Shown: positions 21,932-33,371, numbered from the stretch's first letter. The stretch: DNA of 64,000 nt from Brachypterus glaber (GCA_958510825.1 OY294044.1:98056393-98120392), one strand, 5' to 3'. Made by a program: numbers and translations. Notes: generated by a model not told the origin, from the sequence alone.

Positions 21932-22209
21932 CACGGTGTTTTTTTGGGGGGTATTTTTTGGTTTTTTCGAAACCCTGAATTTCCTTTATCATTCGATAGT
22001 ACCTTCCATTTATACGATTTTTAGCGAAAAATAAAAAAATCTACCTAGCGCTTCGTTTTTTATTAAAAAAATAAATGCTAAACGAGCTGTGAAGAGTAAA
22101 ACAAGCCGTGAACATATGTAATCCAATGCATTCCATTATACAGTAAGTGGGTATATTGCATTTCAGGGTTTCGAAAAAAAACAAAAAATACCCCCAAAAA
22201 AGCACCGTG
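21932..22209. mobile_element. Palindromic element with CACGGTGTTTTTTTGGGG ends
   Basis: Ends CACGGTG / CACCGTG with TA on both sides. The arms contain 'attttttggttttttcgaaa' and its complement. The unique centre includes 'aagccgtgaacatatgtaat', a sequence also seen near 19745 and 31675. It abuts family F on the left and a TACTGCC MITE on the right. Confidence 0.8.
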
Positions 22210-22211
22210 TA

Positions 22212-22346
22212 TACTGCCGTCCTATGAAAGACCCGCGTAACTCCATTTGACGCATAGCAACGTTTTCACGTCTACTCGGTGTAATATTTTGAAAACGCTG
22301 GTATGCTACAAATGGAGATACGCGGGTCTTTCATAGCACGGCAGTA
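22212..22346. mobile_element. TA-flanked palindromic MITE, copy 2
   Basis: TACTGCCGTCCTATGAAAGA and its complement form long arms around a 60-base core. TA lies at 22210-22211 and 22347-22348. The relative at 17141-17274 has the same length. Confidence 0.82.
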
Positions 22347-22348
22347 TA

Positions 22349-22671
22349 GGTAATAGTTTAATATGAAACAAGTTTGCGAAATAAGCTTTTACTGAACGAG
22401 AAAAAAAGTGGTGGAAAAGTCATTCGAGTGCACTAAAAGCCAGTCGCAAATGAATTTCGTAAACTACTTTATCTACGTTCTGCAGCCCAAAGCTTTAAAA
22501 AACCGAAAAATTAAAAATGATTACACTGGCATTTACTTGACTATATAAAAAAGTACCTACTGTCAAAATGCAAAACAAAACCCGAATTTTCATAATATCC
22601 TCAAAAAGCACCAGTGCTTTAATGTGGACAATAATACTTAAACCCATATGTGTCTTATTACTAAGTAGAAC
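22349..22671. other. Non-coding spacer
   Basis: No feature was recognised. The 98-codon frame at 22568-22864 runs into the foldback and includes its mirrored sequence, so it is not treated as a gene. Confidence 0.45.
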
Positions 22672-24947
22672 GTATAAAATAGTATATTATATAACTAGTG
22701 TAGAAAGTGACATATTTCATGCGAGTGGAAAGGTTTACGAACGAGCCGCTAGGAGAGTGAGGTTACCCCTCGAGTGTATGAAATACACTTTCCAACCAGT
22801 TATGTACACTATTTTTCCTACGATCCCGAAAAAATATGATATTTCTTATTTTAAAATTTTCTAATTTTTATTAATTTTTAAGAAAAGCAAAGCACAAAAT
22901 AATAACAAATAGCATACAAAATATATGTATGTCAAACAGGAAATATGATTTTCATTTACTTTTAGTTTTCTTGGCTTTATATTTACATAGATGTTTGATG
23001 GGTTGCCTATATGCTCCTAAATGAAGGCAAACTTGACAGTTTACTAGAGTTTGTGTTCTGTGGTTTGCTAGTTAAATTAGATTTATGTAGTTATGCTGCC
23101 ATATAAGACAGTAAAATTGTACTGTTTTACATTTCATAAGGAAAATAGTGGGTATTTTGATGTTTTTTATAAATTAAGTAATTTTTATAAAATCTTGACA
23201 GTGATAAATAAAATAGTAAAGTTATAACTATAGTTTCTATTTTTGACATGAAAAACAGAAATATTGGGATTAAAAAACATAAAATATATCAAAAAAGGCT
23301 GTGGTCAAAGGTGGAAATTGGTTTATAAAACAAGCTGAATAAAATTCATAGAATCTACGAGGTAAATATCTAAATAAAATCCAGAAACCCTCCATACTTA
23401 AATATCAAACTAGGGTGATATGAAAATATCAAACTAGTGTGATATAAGGCCTCATATCATCACACTCGTGTGATATTTATGTATGCCTAATTTTATTTAG
23501 ATATTTACCTCGTAGATATTACGAATTTGATTCACCTTGTTTTAGAAACCATTTTCCACCTTTCACCATAGCCTTTTATATCTTTTAAGTGTTTTAATAT
23601 TTCTGATTTTCATGTCAAAAATATATATACAGTGCGGTCCAAAAGTTACCCCCCCCCCTTTTAACTTTTGAACCAGTTGAGATATAGACTTCAAATTTAG
23701 AACTCTTAAATAAAACAACTTAAACTATCTTTTAGCATATATTTGATATTTTCAGCTCTTAAAATGTGGGCAGGGGGGCATGGGGGGACATTTTTTTAAA
23801 TGGAAAGGGGGGTCGTGTGATACATCATTTTAAAGCTTATAAAATTTTCTATTTAAACTAACATTTTTAAATTTTTTAAAAATGTTTTTTAAGGATTTGA
23901 TTTTTCAATTTTTTGTGCTAAAACATTTTTTAAGTTTTTTTTATAAATTTGTATTTATGTCAACTAAAATTAGTTTAAAAGTATAATTAACATTTTTTAT
24001 GATGAAATTAGGCATTTTAAAAAAATTATTTGTTTTTTTTAGAGGAATTTTGACATTAATACCCATTTAAAACCCCATTTTAAACCCATTTTTTTTTTAT
24101 TTAAAAATATAGAGTTGAATGGAGAATTTTATAAGCTTTAAAATGATGTATTACACGACCCCCCTTTCCATTAAAAAAAATGTGCCCCATGCCCCCCTGC
24201 CCATATTTTAAAAGCTGAGAGTATTAAATATATGCTAAAAGATAGTTTAAGTTGTCTTATTTAAAAGTTCCAAATTTGAAGTCGATATCTCAACTGGTTC
24301 AAAAGTTAAGAGGGGGGGGGGTGACTTTTGGACCGCTCTGTATAACGTTACTAAAAAATTACTTATTTTTTTTAAAAGTAGATTATAAAAATTAAAATTG
24401 TATCCAGTAAGTACTAAAAAATCCTTTTATTTCTTGACTTATTTTTTTATTTAGTTACCTTACATTACATAAAAAAAACATCAAAATACACAGTATTTTT
24501 CTTATGAAATGTAAAACAGTACAATTTTACTGTTTTATATGGCAGCATAACCACAGAAATCTATTTTAATAAGCAAACTCAAGTTTGCATTTATTTAGGA
24601 ATAGACAACCTATTAAACGGCTATGTATTGTATTAAATATAAAACCAATAAAACCTAAGCTAAATGAAATCATATTTCCTGGTTGACACCTATATATATA
24701 AATTTTTATGCTATTTATAATTATTTTGTGCTTTGTTTTTTTTTAAAGTTAATAAAAATTAGAAAATGTTAAAATAAACTTTTATATTTTTTCGGGATCG
24801 TAGGAAAAATTGTGTACATAACTCGTTGGAAAGTTTATTTCATACACTCGTGGGGTTTTCTCACTCGCCTGGCTGCTCGTTCGTTAACCTTCCCACTCTC
24901 GTGATATATGTCACTTACCACACTAGTTATGTAATATACTATTATAC
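22672..24947. mobile_element. Family-G foldback with nested Tc1-like MITE
   Basis: The left arm 'gtataaaatagtatattata' and 'gtttacgaacgagccgctag' is mirrored at the right, ending 'gtaatatactattatac'. The centre (about 23390-23520) is a set of short palindromes around 'atatcaaactagtgtgatat'. Without the 711-bp MITE at 23630-24340 the element is about 1.56 kb. A single-arm relative is at 11366-12215. No protein is encoded. Confidence 0.82.
23630..24340. mobile_element. Tc1-like MITE, copy C
   Basis: CAGTGCGGTCCAAAAGT to ACTTTTGGACCGCTCTG with flanking TA (23628-23629, 24341-24342). Closely similar to copy A at 7275, including the C- and G-runs beside the ends and the central AT-rich block. It is inserted in the family-G element. 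Confidence 0.9.
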
Positions 24948-25088
24948 ATAACAATGTTTTCAAGGGTAGTAGCTATTAGGTCGACTTATAGGTACTAGTT
25001 GTATAGAATGATTAAAATATTACGCACCTTTTTCTCCACCATGAATAAATTTTTCACATTTTGTAAAAATTAGTTTTTTTTTTCAGTT
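24948..25088. other. Non-coding spacer
   Basis: Short AT-rich link between family G and family H. Confidence 0.4.
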
Positions 25089-25910
25089 GCTTTCCCATTT
25101 CGAAAATTTTTAAGGCTTTCCCGAAATATAGTAGGAATTCGTGCAAAAATTTTCAAAATTTTGTTTTGCGTATTTTTACATTTTATGAAGTTTTATGTCG
25201 ATATAAAACAATGTCGAGCAAAAAAAAAATCGCTAGGCAGATCGGTCGATCGGTCGACCGCGTCTGTCCTGGAAATCTTGTGTACACGATAACTTAAGAA
25301 CGCTTTAAGCTAGAGACTTGAAATTCGGCATACTGGTATGTTTTCAAAAGTTCTCGCTCGGGATTGTTTTTGGTGAACATTGGGGTGAAGCATTTGCCCA
25401 AATGGGGATAAATACATTTTTTACAAAAATTTGAAAATTGATGTATAGGGGTTTTTAAGGTTGCTGAAATTGAATCTAATAATAAAATTTTTCTACACCC
25501 CCGCGAAGGTTGAGGGGGTTAAATGTTTTCGTCAAAATTGGTAAATATGGGTTTTTGTGGTTGACGAAACTGAATCCGATAATAATTTTTTTTATTCCAC
25601 CCCCTGAAGGGTGGGGGTAGTTTTCGTGAGAATTAGTATATTGGGGTTTTGAGGTTGCTGAAAGTGAATCTGATAATAACAAATCTAACTCCACTCCCTG
25701 AGGGGCGGGGGGTAGTATTCAAGAAAATTGGTATATTTGGGTTTTTGAGATCGCTAAACTGAATCTTAAAATAATTTTTTTCTAAATCCACCCCTGGAGA
25801 GGCTGGGGTAGTTTTTTTGAAAATTGGTAAATTGGGGTTTTTAAGGTTGCTGAAAGTGAATCTGATAATAAAATATCCATTTCACGCGTGAATGTGAAAA
25901 ATGGGAAAGC
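25089..25910 (+). mobile_element. Family-H element with tandem hairpin repeats
   Basis: Ends are GCTTTCCCATTT and its complement (aaaatgggaaagc). Order: AT-rich start, a tcgg/tcgatcgg run near 25237, 'gataacttaagaacg', 'tctcgctcgggattg', then five ~96-bp units (25449, 25551, 25643, 25739, 25835). Each unit has a 'ggggtttttaaggttgctga' block and, between blocks, a G/C-rich hairpin such as 'ccaccccctgaagggtggg'. The second copy is reversed at 52393-54957. The class is unknown; the terminal inverted repeats suggest a DNA element. Confidence 0.75.
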
Positions 25911-26744
25911 TTTCTTACTTTACTTTACTTTTAATTTTTTTTAAATATTCCGCTATGTAACCAAAAGTTGACTGGAGCGGAATAGGTTTCGGGCGATTGT
26001 TCAAGTTTTTTAGGTTAGGTTTTGTGGTTACCTTACCACAGCCATAATATGTTTGATCCCATAAGAGCTCTAACCAAAATATAAACTTATATATTATATA
26101 ATTGAATTATCTTCTACATATAATTACATATAATTGTATTATCTTTTAGGTTAACGTACTAGCTATGTTCGAATTGTTGTATGTTAGGTTTTATGGTTAC
26201 CTTATTTTAAGTTAAAATGGGGTAACTACAAAAATTTGCACCCAATCCATGACAGCTTTAACCAAAATACAAACTTAATTAATTGGATAATCTTCTGGGT
26301 AAACACACTAGTAGACAACATATTAACCCTAATTTGCGTGTGTAATCTTTTAGGAAAAAAATATGTGGAAAACTTTTTTTCTAATTTGTATAAAAGTCCT
26401 CTCCAGTAAATAATTTAAAATTCGCCAACGGTTTGACCGCTGAAACGGTCACCCATGTAATCAAAGCACGACCGATCTCTCTTTTGTTTCGTTCTCCTTT
26501 TCTGCTCTTTCTTTTATCACTCTTCGTATCGAGAGGAATATGAGTTATATACAGAAGAAACTTTTTGATATAAGAGTGCAAGGCTATACTAGTCTTCTCT
26601 ATTGTGGTTTATATATTATTTGTTTACTACCAGCATATTTATTCTTATAATAATAAATAATTATTTAAAAATTTCCTATCAATAATAAAGTAAATGTTTG
26701 CTGGATCTTAATAACCCGCAAAAAAAAACAAGTGTGGGAAAGTA
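25911..26744. other. Non-coding sequence with a two-unit tandem duplication
   Basis: A ~170-bp unit beginning 'ttaggttttgtggttacctt' (near 26015) recurs as 'ttaggttttatggttacctt' (near 26186), each continuing into 'taaccaaaatacaaactta'. A stretch richer in G and C (26400-26560) gives a 66-codon minus frame with no recognisable domain. Confidence 0.5.
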
Positions 26745-26776
26745 GGGTAACGGTGCGCAGTGGGTAACGGTGCGCA
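26745..26776 (+). repeat. Direct repeat GGGTAACGGTGCGCA x2
   Basis: Two exact copies of the 15-mer separated by GT, GC-rich in an AT-rich setting. It could be a protein-binding site or the subterminal repeat of a transposon. No partner was found elsewhere in the window. Confidence 0.6.
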
Positions 26777-27295
26777 TCAGCGAAAATTAATATTACGAGG
26801 ACATCTCTGGCATACATGCTTGAGGGTCGTGCCTAACAATTCCCTAGCACCAAAAACAGCGACTGACAAATGAAAGTTGTTCAAAATACTTGAATATGTG
26901 TAAATTGATGTTTGTTGTTATTATTTTGCACGTGTACGAAAGAGGACGGTAAGTTCATGATTCTGACCGATTATTCTAAAATAAATATATTCTTTAAGGA
27001 TATGATCATTTGCATTTATCCATGCAATTTTGTTAAATTTAATTAAATAGTTTTTGTTATGTAAAGTGAATTATTTTTAAGTTCATGGTACAGTAATGAT
27101 GCGTATTCCCCTCATTCAATTAAATAGTAATAAAATTAAATAAAAAAAAAACAAGTTTTTAAAGTTAAAACCTTTCTAATAATTTCATGTTACGTATGAC
27201 CAAAAAGTGTGTACGTCGTAAACTTCTCTTAAAAATCAAAAACAAGATTAGGCCGAATACTGATGTCTGAGAACGCCCTTACATAAAGGGTGTAT
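26777..27295. other. Non-coding sequence
   Basis: No feature was recognised. Confidence 0.45.
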
Positions 27296-27802
27296 TTGAA
27301 ATAGGGTTCGACATTTTAGGAAGTGATTCTACATCATAAAATATGACAAAAAGATCCTTTAGACATCTGAATAAAAATGCGTCGTAAGGGAGCTAAGCCC
27401 CTTTAAAAGTGGCTAAAAAATTCGGTTTTTAATTTTTAACTTGGGAACCCTTTGAGATATAGCAACGAGGTTTTGCACGTGAACTAATCTTAATAAGGCC
27501 CATCTTCAAATGTTATTTTCACGTACTTATTTTAACCAGGGCCCTGTAGGAGGGTGTGAAACGGGGGGCCTAATCAGTTTGTTGTCCCAGACTTTTTTCT
27601 GTGTAAATTTTTTGTAATTTTATGTATGGAATATGATTTCTCAAGTCAAAATACATAAAAAAGGTACTCTTGTTGTAATACTGTAGTATTAACCGTTTTC
27701 GAGAAAAGTTCATTTGAAGGTGAAATTAAATACTAGAATATTAAAAAACCAAAATTTTAATAATGCAGGTTATTGTATATCAAAAACTAAGAAAAAAGTT
27801 TC
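27296..27802 (+). mobile_element. Family-F foldback, left arm only
   Basis: Begins 'aagggtgtatttgaaatagg' and runs through the 'ttgtcccagacttttttctg' and 'attaaccgttttcgagaaaa' blocks to about the centre, then stops. The right arm is missing. Confidence 0.75.
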
Positions 27803-28689
27803 TATACTAAATTTATTGTGTAAATATGTTTTTCGGTCAATAGAATTAAAATTTATGTAATTTAATAAATATCAAACACGTAACAGTGGACTCGAAAAAA
27901 AATTAACTACCTAGCCTCATACCGATTTTGAAAAAAAGTGTTTTACACTGCACCCTAGTTATAATATAACTTGCCTATATTTTTCGTTTGAAGAGTTTTT
28001 TTAAACGCCAACCAAAATCAAGTTATTTCAAAAAAAAAAACTTGGAAAATCTAGTTTTCTGACATACCCAAACCAAACATGTAATTTAATGTAATTTAAT
28101 TAAAAATGTTAACATTTTTTAAAAAATCTCCGGATCATAAAAATTGCGGATACCTATTCATGACTTCTTCTTCATACTTCTATGGAATAACTAAGTTTGA
28201 GATTGTGATTGTACTCTCTTAGTTTCAACACTATGCGTCATATTCTAAGCGTTGTTCTATCAGTCATTCTACTTCCTTTGTTGGCAAAAATCGAGGTGGA
28301 GCAGAAAATAAAAATTAATATTTTCTTTGAACAAACTGTACCAAGTACAGTATTAATTCAAGTATTTTATTGGTTTACTGTAATGTTTTACTTGTGCTCC
28401 ACGTGCAAGGTCGGGGTTCTTTCTTTACCTTTTCCGCGCTTAGAAGTAATAAACTGCGAAGAGAGTTCTGTAAAAAAACGATGGATTATATATTTTAAAG
28501 CCGTTTTTATCTTTCTATATCCCTCTCTGTAAATATTAAATACAACAGGTTTATAAACAATCCTTAGTAATCCTTTTTCTACAATCTCTCAAACCGGATC
28601 TTTTTACATGTAAAATAATCCACCTAAATAAAATAAATATTTTTTCTAATTTATATAACCATTTTATTTTACCCTAGTTTTTTTTTCAA
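27803..28689. other. Non-coding sequence with one weak ORF
   Basis: A plus-strand frame with ATG at 28233 runs to 28532 (starts MRHILSVVLSVILLPLLAK, a signal-peptide-like start, with a later CSTCKVG motif). I recognise no family, and no splice context or homologue is visible, so it is not called as a gene. Confidence 0.35.
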
Positions 28690-30076
28690 AATTAAACGAA
28701 AACATTACTAATCCTATATCCGAAGTCTCGATCCGCAGATCTACTTATAGGCGACTCCACGAAATCTTACCACCTGCTAAACAAAATTCAGCCAACAAAA
28801 ACATTAGTAATCCTATATTAGAAGGCTCGATCGAAATGACTCCACAGATCCGCTTATAGGCGATTCCACGAAATACTACCACCTGCTAAAAAAATTCAGC
28901 TAACGAAAACATTACTAATCCTATATTTGAAGGCTTGATCGAAATGACTCCGCAGATCCGCTTATAAGCGATTCCACAAAATCTTACCACCTGCTAAAAA
29001 AAATTATCCAACGAAAACATTACTAATCCTATATTTGAAGGCTCGATCGAAATGACTCCGCAGATCCGCCTATAGGCGATTCCACGAAATCTTACCACCT
29101 GCTAAAAAAATTCAGCTAACGAAAACCTTACTAATCCTATATTTGAAGGCTCGATCGAAATGATCCGCAGATCCGCTTATAAGCGATTTCACAAAATCTT
29201 ACCACCTGCTAAAAAAATTCAGCCAACGAAAACATTACTAATCCTATATTTGAAGGCTCGATCGAAATGATCCGCAGATCCGCTTATAAGCGATTCCACA
29301 AAATCTTACCACCTGCTAAAAAAATTCATCCAACGAAAACATTACTAATCCTATATTTGAAGGCTCGATCGAAATGACTCCGCAGATCCGCTTATAAGCG
29401 ATTCCACAAAATCTTACCACCTGCTAAAAAAAATTATCCAACGAAAACATTACTAATCCTATATTCGAAGGCTCGATCGAAATGACTCCGCAGATCCGCT
29501 TATAGGCGATTCCACGAAATCTTACCACCTGCTAAAAAAATTCAGCCAACGAAAACATTACTAATCCTATATTTGAAGGCTCGATCGAAATGATCCGCAG
29601 ATCCGCTTATAAGCGATTCCACAATATCTTACCACCTGCTAAAAAAATTCAGCCAACGAAAACATTACTAATCCTATATTTGAAGGCTCGATCGAAATGA
29701 TCCGCAGATCCGCTTATAAGCGATTCCACAAAATCTTACCACCTGCTAAAAAAATTCAGCCAACGAAAACATTACTAATCCTATATTCGAAGGCTCGATC
29801 GAAATGACTCCGCAGATTCGCTTATAGGCGATTCCACGAAATACTACCACCTGCTAAAAAAATTCAGACTACGAAAACATTACTAATCCTATATTCGAAG
29901 GCTCGATCGAAATGACTCCGCAGATCCGCTTATAGGCGATTTCACGAAATCTTACCACCTGCTAGAAAAATTCAGCCAACGAAAACATTGCTAATCCTAT
30001 ATTCGAAGGCTCGATCGAAATGACTCCGCAGATCCGCTTATAGGCAATTCCACGAAATCTTACCACCTGCTAAATA
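28690..30076 (+). repeat. ~107-bp satellite, 13 units, with higher-order structure
   Basis: The word 'actaatcctat' recurs about every 106-109 bases from 28705 to 29990. A typical unit has 'gaaggctcgatcgaaatga', 'ccgcagatccgcttataagc', 'cttaccacctgctaaaaaaa' and 'ttcagccaacgaaaac'. The 12-mer cgcttataagcg in the unit is self-complementary. Units 5, 6, 9 and 10 lack three bases found in the others (gatccg for gactccg), and units 3 and 7 share the variant 'aattatccaacg'. Units 3-6 therefore correspond to units 7-10, a four-unit repeat of about 430 bp. Confidence 0.92.
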
Positions 30077-30701
30077 AAATTATGATAATTTTCAAGTAGG
30101 TGTAGATAATAGGTTATAGGATCAATATAAATGCTTTTTTAACGTAAAATCGTCTACATAACCAAAATTCTGCCAAATCCAACCAAAACCAAACCACAAA
30201 GCGAGGTGCTTTGGGTATCAGCGAACTTTTTTATTGGTAACAAATTCGTTTTCAGCGCCCAAAAATACGCAAGAAAAATGAATCCTGGATAAAAGTTATT
30301 GACGTTATTTTTTATGTGTATGCCGGAAACAAAAAATATATAGTCTGGTTGATAGTAATTGAACTTCTTTTTGTGGGCCTGTGTAATTTATTTTTATTTA
30401 TTTTATTATATTTTTATACAACTAAAGACTACAGTGGAACAAGGATCAAAGTTCCATTTTTCTTTAACAATTATATTTTATAGGAAATAAATAAAGACCA
30501 TCGGTTTCCAACATTTGGCGAAAGCGAATTTGCAAAAACTTCTGTTATCGACCGTTTCCTTCTATAACTTTTTATGTTTATAAATGGACCCTGTTGCAAA
30601 CTGTCTTTCTTATATTTGATTTTTCTGAAAATTTTGCATCGATCGGACAGACGCGTGTAGAGGGACAGAGATTTCATATATCAATTAAAATATTAGGTAT
30701 A
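30077..30701. other. Non-coding sequence
   Basis: Contains one arm of the 48140 palindrome family ('ctttttgtgggcctgtgtaa' near 30370) and a family-T-like 'gcatcgatcggacagacgcg' segment near 30637. The minus frame 30471-30677 is not protein-like. Confidence 0.45.
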
Positions 30702-31303
30702 CACGGTGTCTTTGAAATAGGGTTTAAGTAGTTTAAAAAGTTCCTATAAATATAAGTCTAAAAATGCGTAGTAAGGAAGCTACGCCCCTTTGAAATTGGC
30801 TAAAATATTCGGTTTTTATTTAATAACTCAGGAACCCTTTGAGATATAGAAACGGGGTTTTACATGTGAACTAATTTTAATAATTTATTTTAACCAGGGG
30901 AGTGCGAAACGCGGGGGCCTTATCAGTTTGTTGTCACAAACTTTTTTGTAATTTTATTTTTGGTATTTGATTCCACAGGTCAAAAAAAAATGTACTCTTG
31001 TTGTAACACCGTTTTCGAGAAAAATTAATTTGAAGGTGAAATTTCACGTCACGAGGACGAAAAATTAAATACTAAAATGTTCAAAACCGAAATTTCAATG
31101 ATTAAGGGTAATTGTACATCAAAAACTTTATCTTAAGGGGTTCCTGAGTTATTAAATAAAAACCGAATTTTTTAGCCACATTCAAAGGGGCGTAACTCCC
31201 TTACGACTCATTTTTAGACATATGTTTATAGGAACTTTTTATTATATTTTCTGATGTAGAATCACTCTTTAAAAATTTAGGACCCTATTTTAAATACACC
31301 GTG
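30702..31303. mobile_element. Family-F foldback with central deletion
   Basis: CACGGTGTCTTTGAAATAGG to the complement ending CACCGTG, with flanking TA. It is 602 bp against ~1.15 kb for full copies. The right arm lacks the block between 'aaaaactttatcttaagggg' and the core. Confidence 0.82.
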
Positions 31304-31852
31304 TATATTTTTTTATCTAGTAACAGCTTACACGACCATACTTGTTTGTAGGATTTCTGCTATAATCTTCCAGCTCAAGCTACCTAATTCGGGTACTTAG
31401 AAGATCTTTTTACATTATAATATAGGCCATTTTGGGCAAGTACTTCGAACAATGTACACCTACTTCGAGTGAGTAGATCACTTCTCGGTAAAAAGTATGA
31501 AAAGAGCATTCTCACGCCTGGGCGTGGTGGCCCGTTAATAATATTTTAGCGAAAACCAGCAGGGAAATGTAAAAGCTTTTAGATTTAAATTTAAATGGAA
31601 AAAAAGTTAATTTAGCTAATTAAAAAATTCTCGAGTAATATGAGACGTAATAAATTTATTTATAAACCAAGCCGTGAAGATCTGTAATGCTTCGTATTCC
31701 ATAATATATACTTTAAGCTGTGTATATTTTGTTTAAAACCTAATTACACAATTTGTTTGATTTATTTGAAATGTTTTTTCAAGTGTCTATAGAAAACTTT
31801 TTTATTTATTATTCCATCAATTCATTTTCCAATCATCGTACAGAGTGATATT
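31304..31852. other. Non-coding sequence
   Basis: It includes 'aagccgtgaagatctgtaat' near 31675, also seen near 19745 and 22110, so part of a dispersed repeat is present. Nothing coding. Confidence 0.45.
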
Positions 31853-31893
31853 GGTAGACTGATAGTTTCGGGCTGCTGGCCCTCTTCAGTACC
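31853..31893 (-). ncRNA. Hammerhead ribozyme, type I, minimal stem III
   Basis: Read on the minus strand: GGUA, CUGAAGA (31889-31883), GGGC-CAGCA-GCCC (stem II, four perfect pairs, G-C next to the core), GAAAC (31869-31865), UAUCA, GUC (31859-31857), UACC. Stem I is GGUA/UACC and extends with two U-A pairs just outside to six perfect pairs (UUGGUA/UACCAA). Stem III is two pairs (AC/GU) with a five-base loop. All conserved core residues are present and cleavage would follow the C of GUC. Short stem III type I hammerheads are known from animal satellites, Penelope-like elements and retrozymes. The host element here is not identified. Confidence 0.82.
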
Positions 31894-32108
31894 AAGAGTC
31901 AACTCTGCACGCTGATGAAGAAAACATTTTTAAAATTAATTTACAAAGGGAATATAGTCATTAGATTGATGTAGACTCTTGTTAGATGTAGAAAAATACT
32001 CATACCTCTAGACTAGGAGAGGTATATTGGAAATTAAATCTTTTACAAATTAGGAAAATATAATTAAAAAATCAAATCAGATTAGCAGATTTTCATTATC
32101 ATTTACTT
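31894..32108. other. Flank of the hammerhead locus
   Basis: No coding sequence or terminal repeat was found. 'gtagactcttgttagatgta' near 31972 echoes 'aagagtcaactct' near the ribozyme, but no clear structure follows. Confidence 0.4.
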
Positions 32109-32352
32109 AATTCAACGAACTAATAACTCTTCTCTCTAGAATAGGCATTTAATTTGTAAAAACTGACAAAAACGTAGCCAACATATACATTTGTCTGTGT
32201 TACTCGCACAGCTTTGTTCTAACAGAGACAACAATAACAGTTACTGGTAATTGTTATTGTTTAGGCCTGAATATACCTACTATTTGTTGGCGATACTTTA
32301 TATTATCGGTATGCGTATTCTAGAGAGAAGAGTTGTTAGTTCGTTGACTTAA
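32109..32352. mobile_element. Palindromic MITE with AATTCAACGAACTAATAACTC ends
   Basis: About 38-bp inverted arms extending through 'cttctctctagaata' surround a ~165-base centre that contains a second hairpin (taacagttactggtaattgtta type). Total 244 bp. No protein. Confidence 0.75.
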
Positions 32353-32886
32353 TTGCATAAGTGTACTTCAATACTTCGTAGCATACGTAACGCGCACATA
32401 ACCTGCATTATTTTTATTGCCTAATTGATTATTAAGTAAACTTAAAGATGCAAAAAAGTACCTGTAAGGTTTATAACATGAAATACAAATAAATGGACTA
32501 TCGAGTAGTTTTTTGAGACCTAATTTAGTTTAAAAATAAAGTGTATGAAACTAAAATACGTAATTACCGAATAAACCTAAACTAGAAACTCTAATGTACT
32601 GACGCGTCATGACGTAGGAATATGCATTTTTAAAATTCGATTAAGAGTTTTTCGACTCGGATTTAATTTGTTTTTAAGTGCACCTATAATGCTCTTCTGG
32701 CAGTAGAGCTGCGGAGAGCATAATAATACATTCAACCATTCAAACACATTACATATATTTTTCTAACACTATGTCTAAATTACCAACTGGTAAAATTTAT
32801 GTTCGGGTAATAGAAAACTACGCACATTGGACCAAAAACATAACCATGAAAATTCATTGTAAAAGTAAACTTTCGTTTTTCATATA
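32353..32886. other. Non-coding sequence
   Basis: No gene was recognised. Confidence 0.45.
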
Positions 32887-33371
32887 CACGGTGTTTGCAG
32901 TCTTTTGTCATAAAATAAAGAGGACAATTCTACATCACAAAACATGAAAAACCAGCATAGGATAATAGGTCTGAAAACGAACCCTGAGGGGTTACGAGTG
33001 GTAACTTACGATCCTTTAAAATTATTCTTATAATACGGTTTTTAATTAATAACTCTGGTACCTTTGAGCTAGAGTGACGAGGTTTTGTATACTAGTATTA
33101 ATCAGGGCAATTAGTTTATGTTAATTTATTTTTTTGAATCTATCCATAGGCGTGCCTAGACGGACAAAATGTCTTAGTATAAACCCAAAATCTTTAAGGT
33201 GTGTTTTTGTTTTTCCATATTCCTTGAGTAAAAATACTTAAAAAATATCAAATAGTGTAACACTGTGGGAGCAACCATTAAAAAAAATGCAATTAAAGAG
33301 TAACATTTTATGCCAACAAAAATGTTACTTTTTAAAAAGCTATTACTCCTTTAATATTAAACTAAGGTCAC
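32887..33371 (+). mobile_element. Family-F variant, left arm only
   Basis: Starts CACGGTGTTTGCAGTC. Its later part mirrors 43040-43430 (the 'tactcctttaatatta', 'ggcgtgcctagacggacaaa' and 'ttaatttatttttttgaat' blocks), which defines a sub-family with 42838-43567. It ends near the centre of the palindrome. Confidence 0.72.

Noticed and set aside
28209..28532. 107-codon plus frame with a signal-peptide-like start
   Set aside because: The listed start is a TTG; the first ATG is at 28233. No homologous family, splice sites or promoter were seen.
28690..30076. Possible CRISPR-like array
   Set aside because: Units are contiguous and similar over their whole ~107 bp, with no variable spacers, and the genome is eukaryotic. 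It is a satellite.
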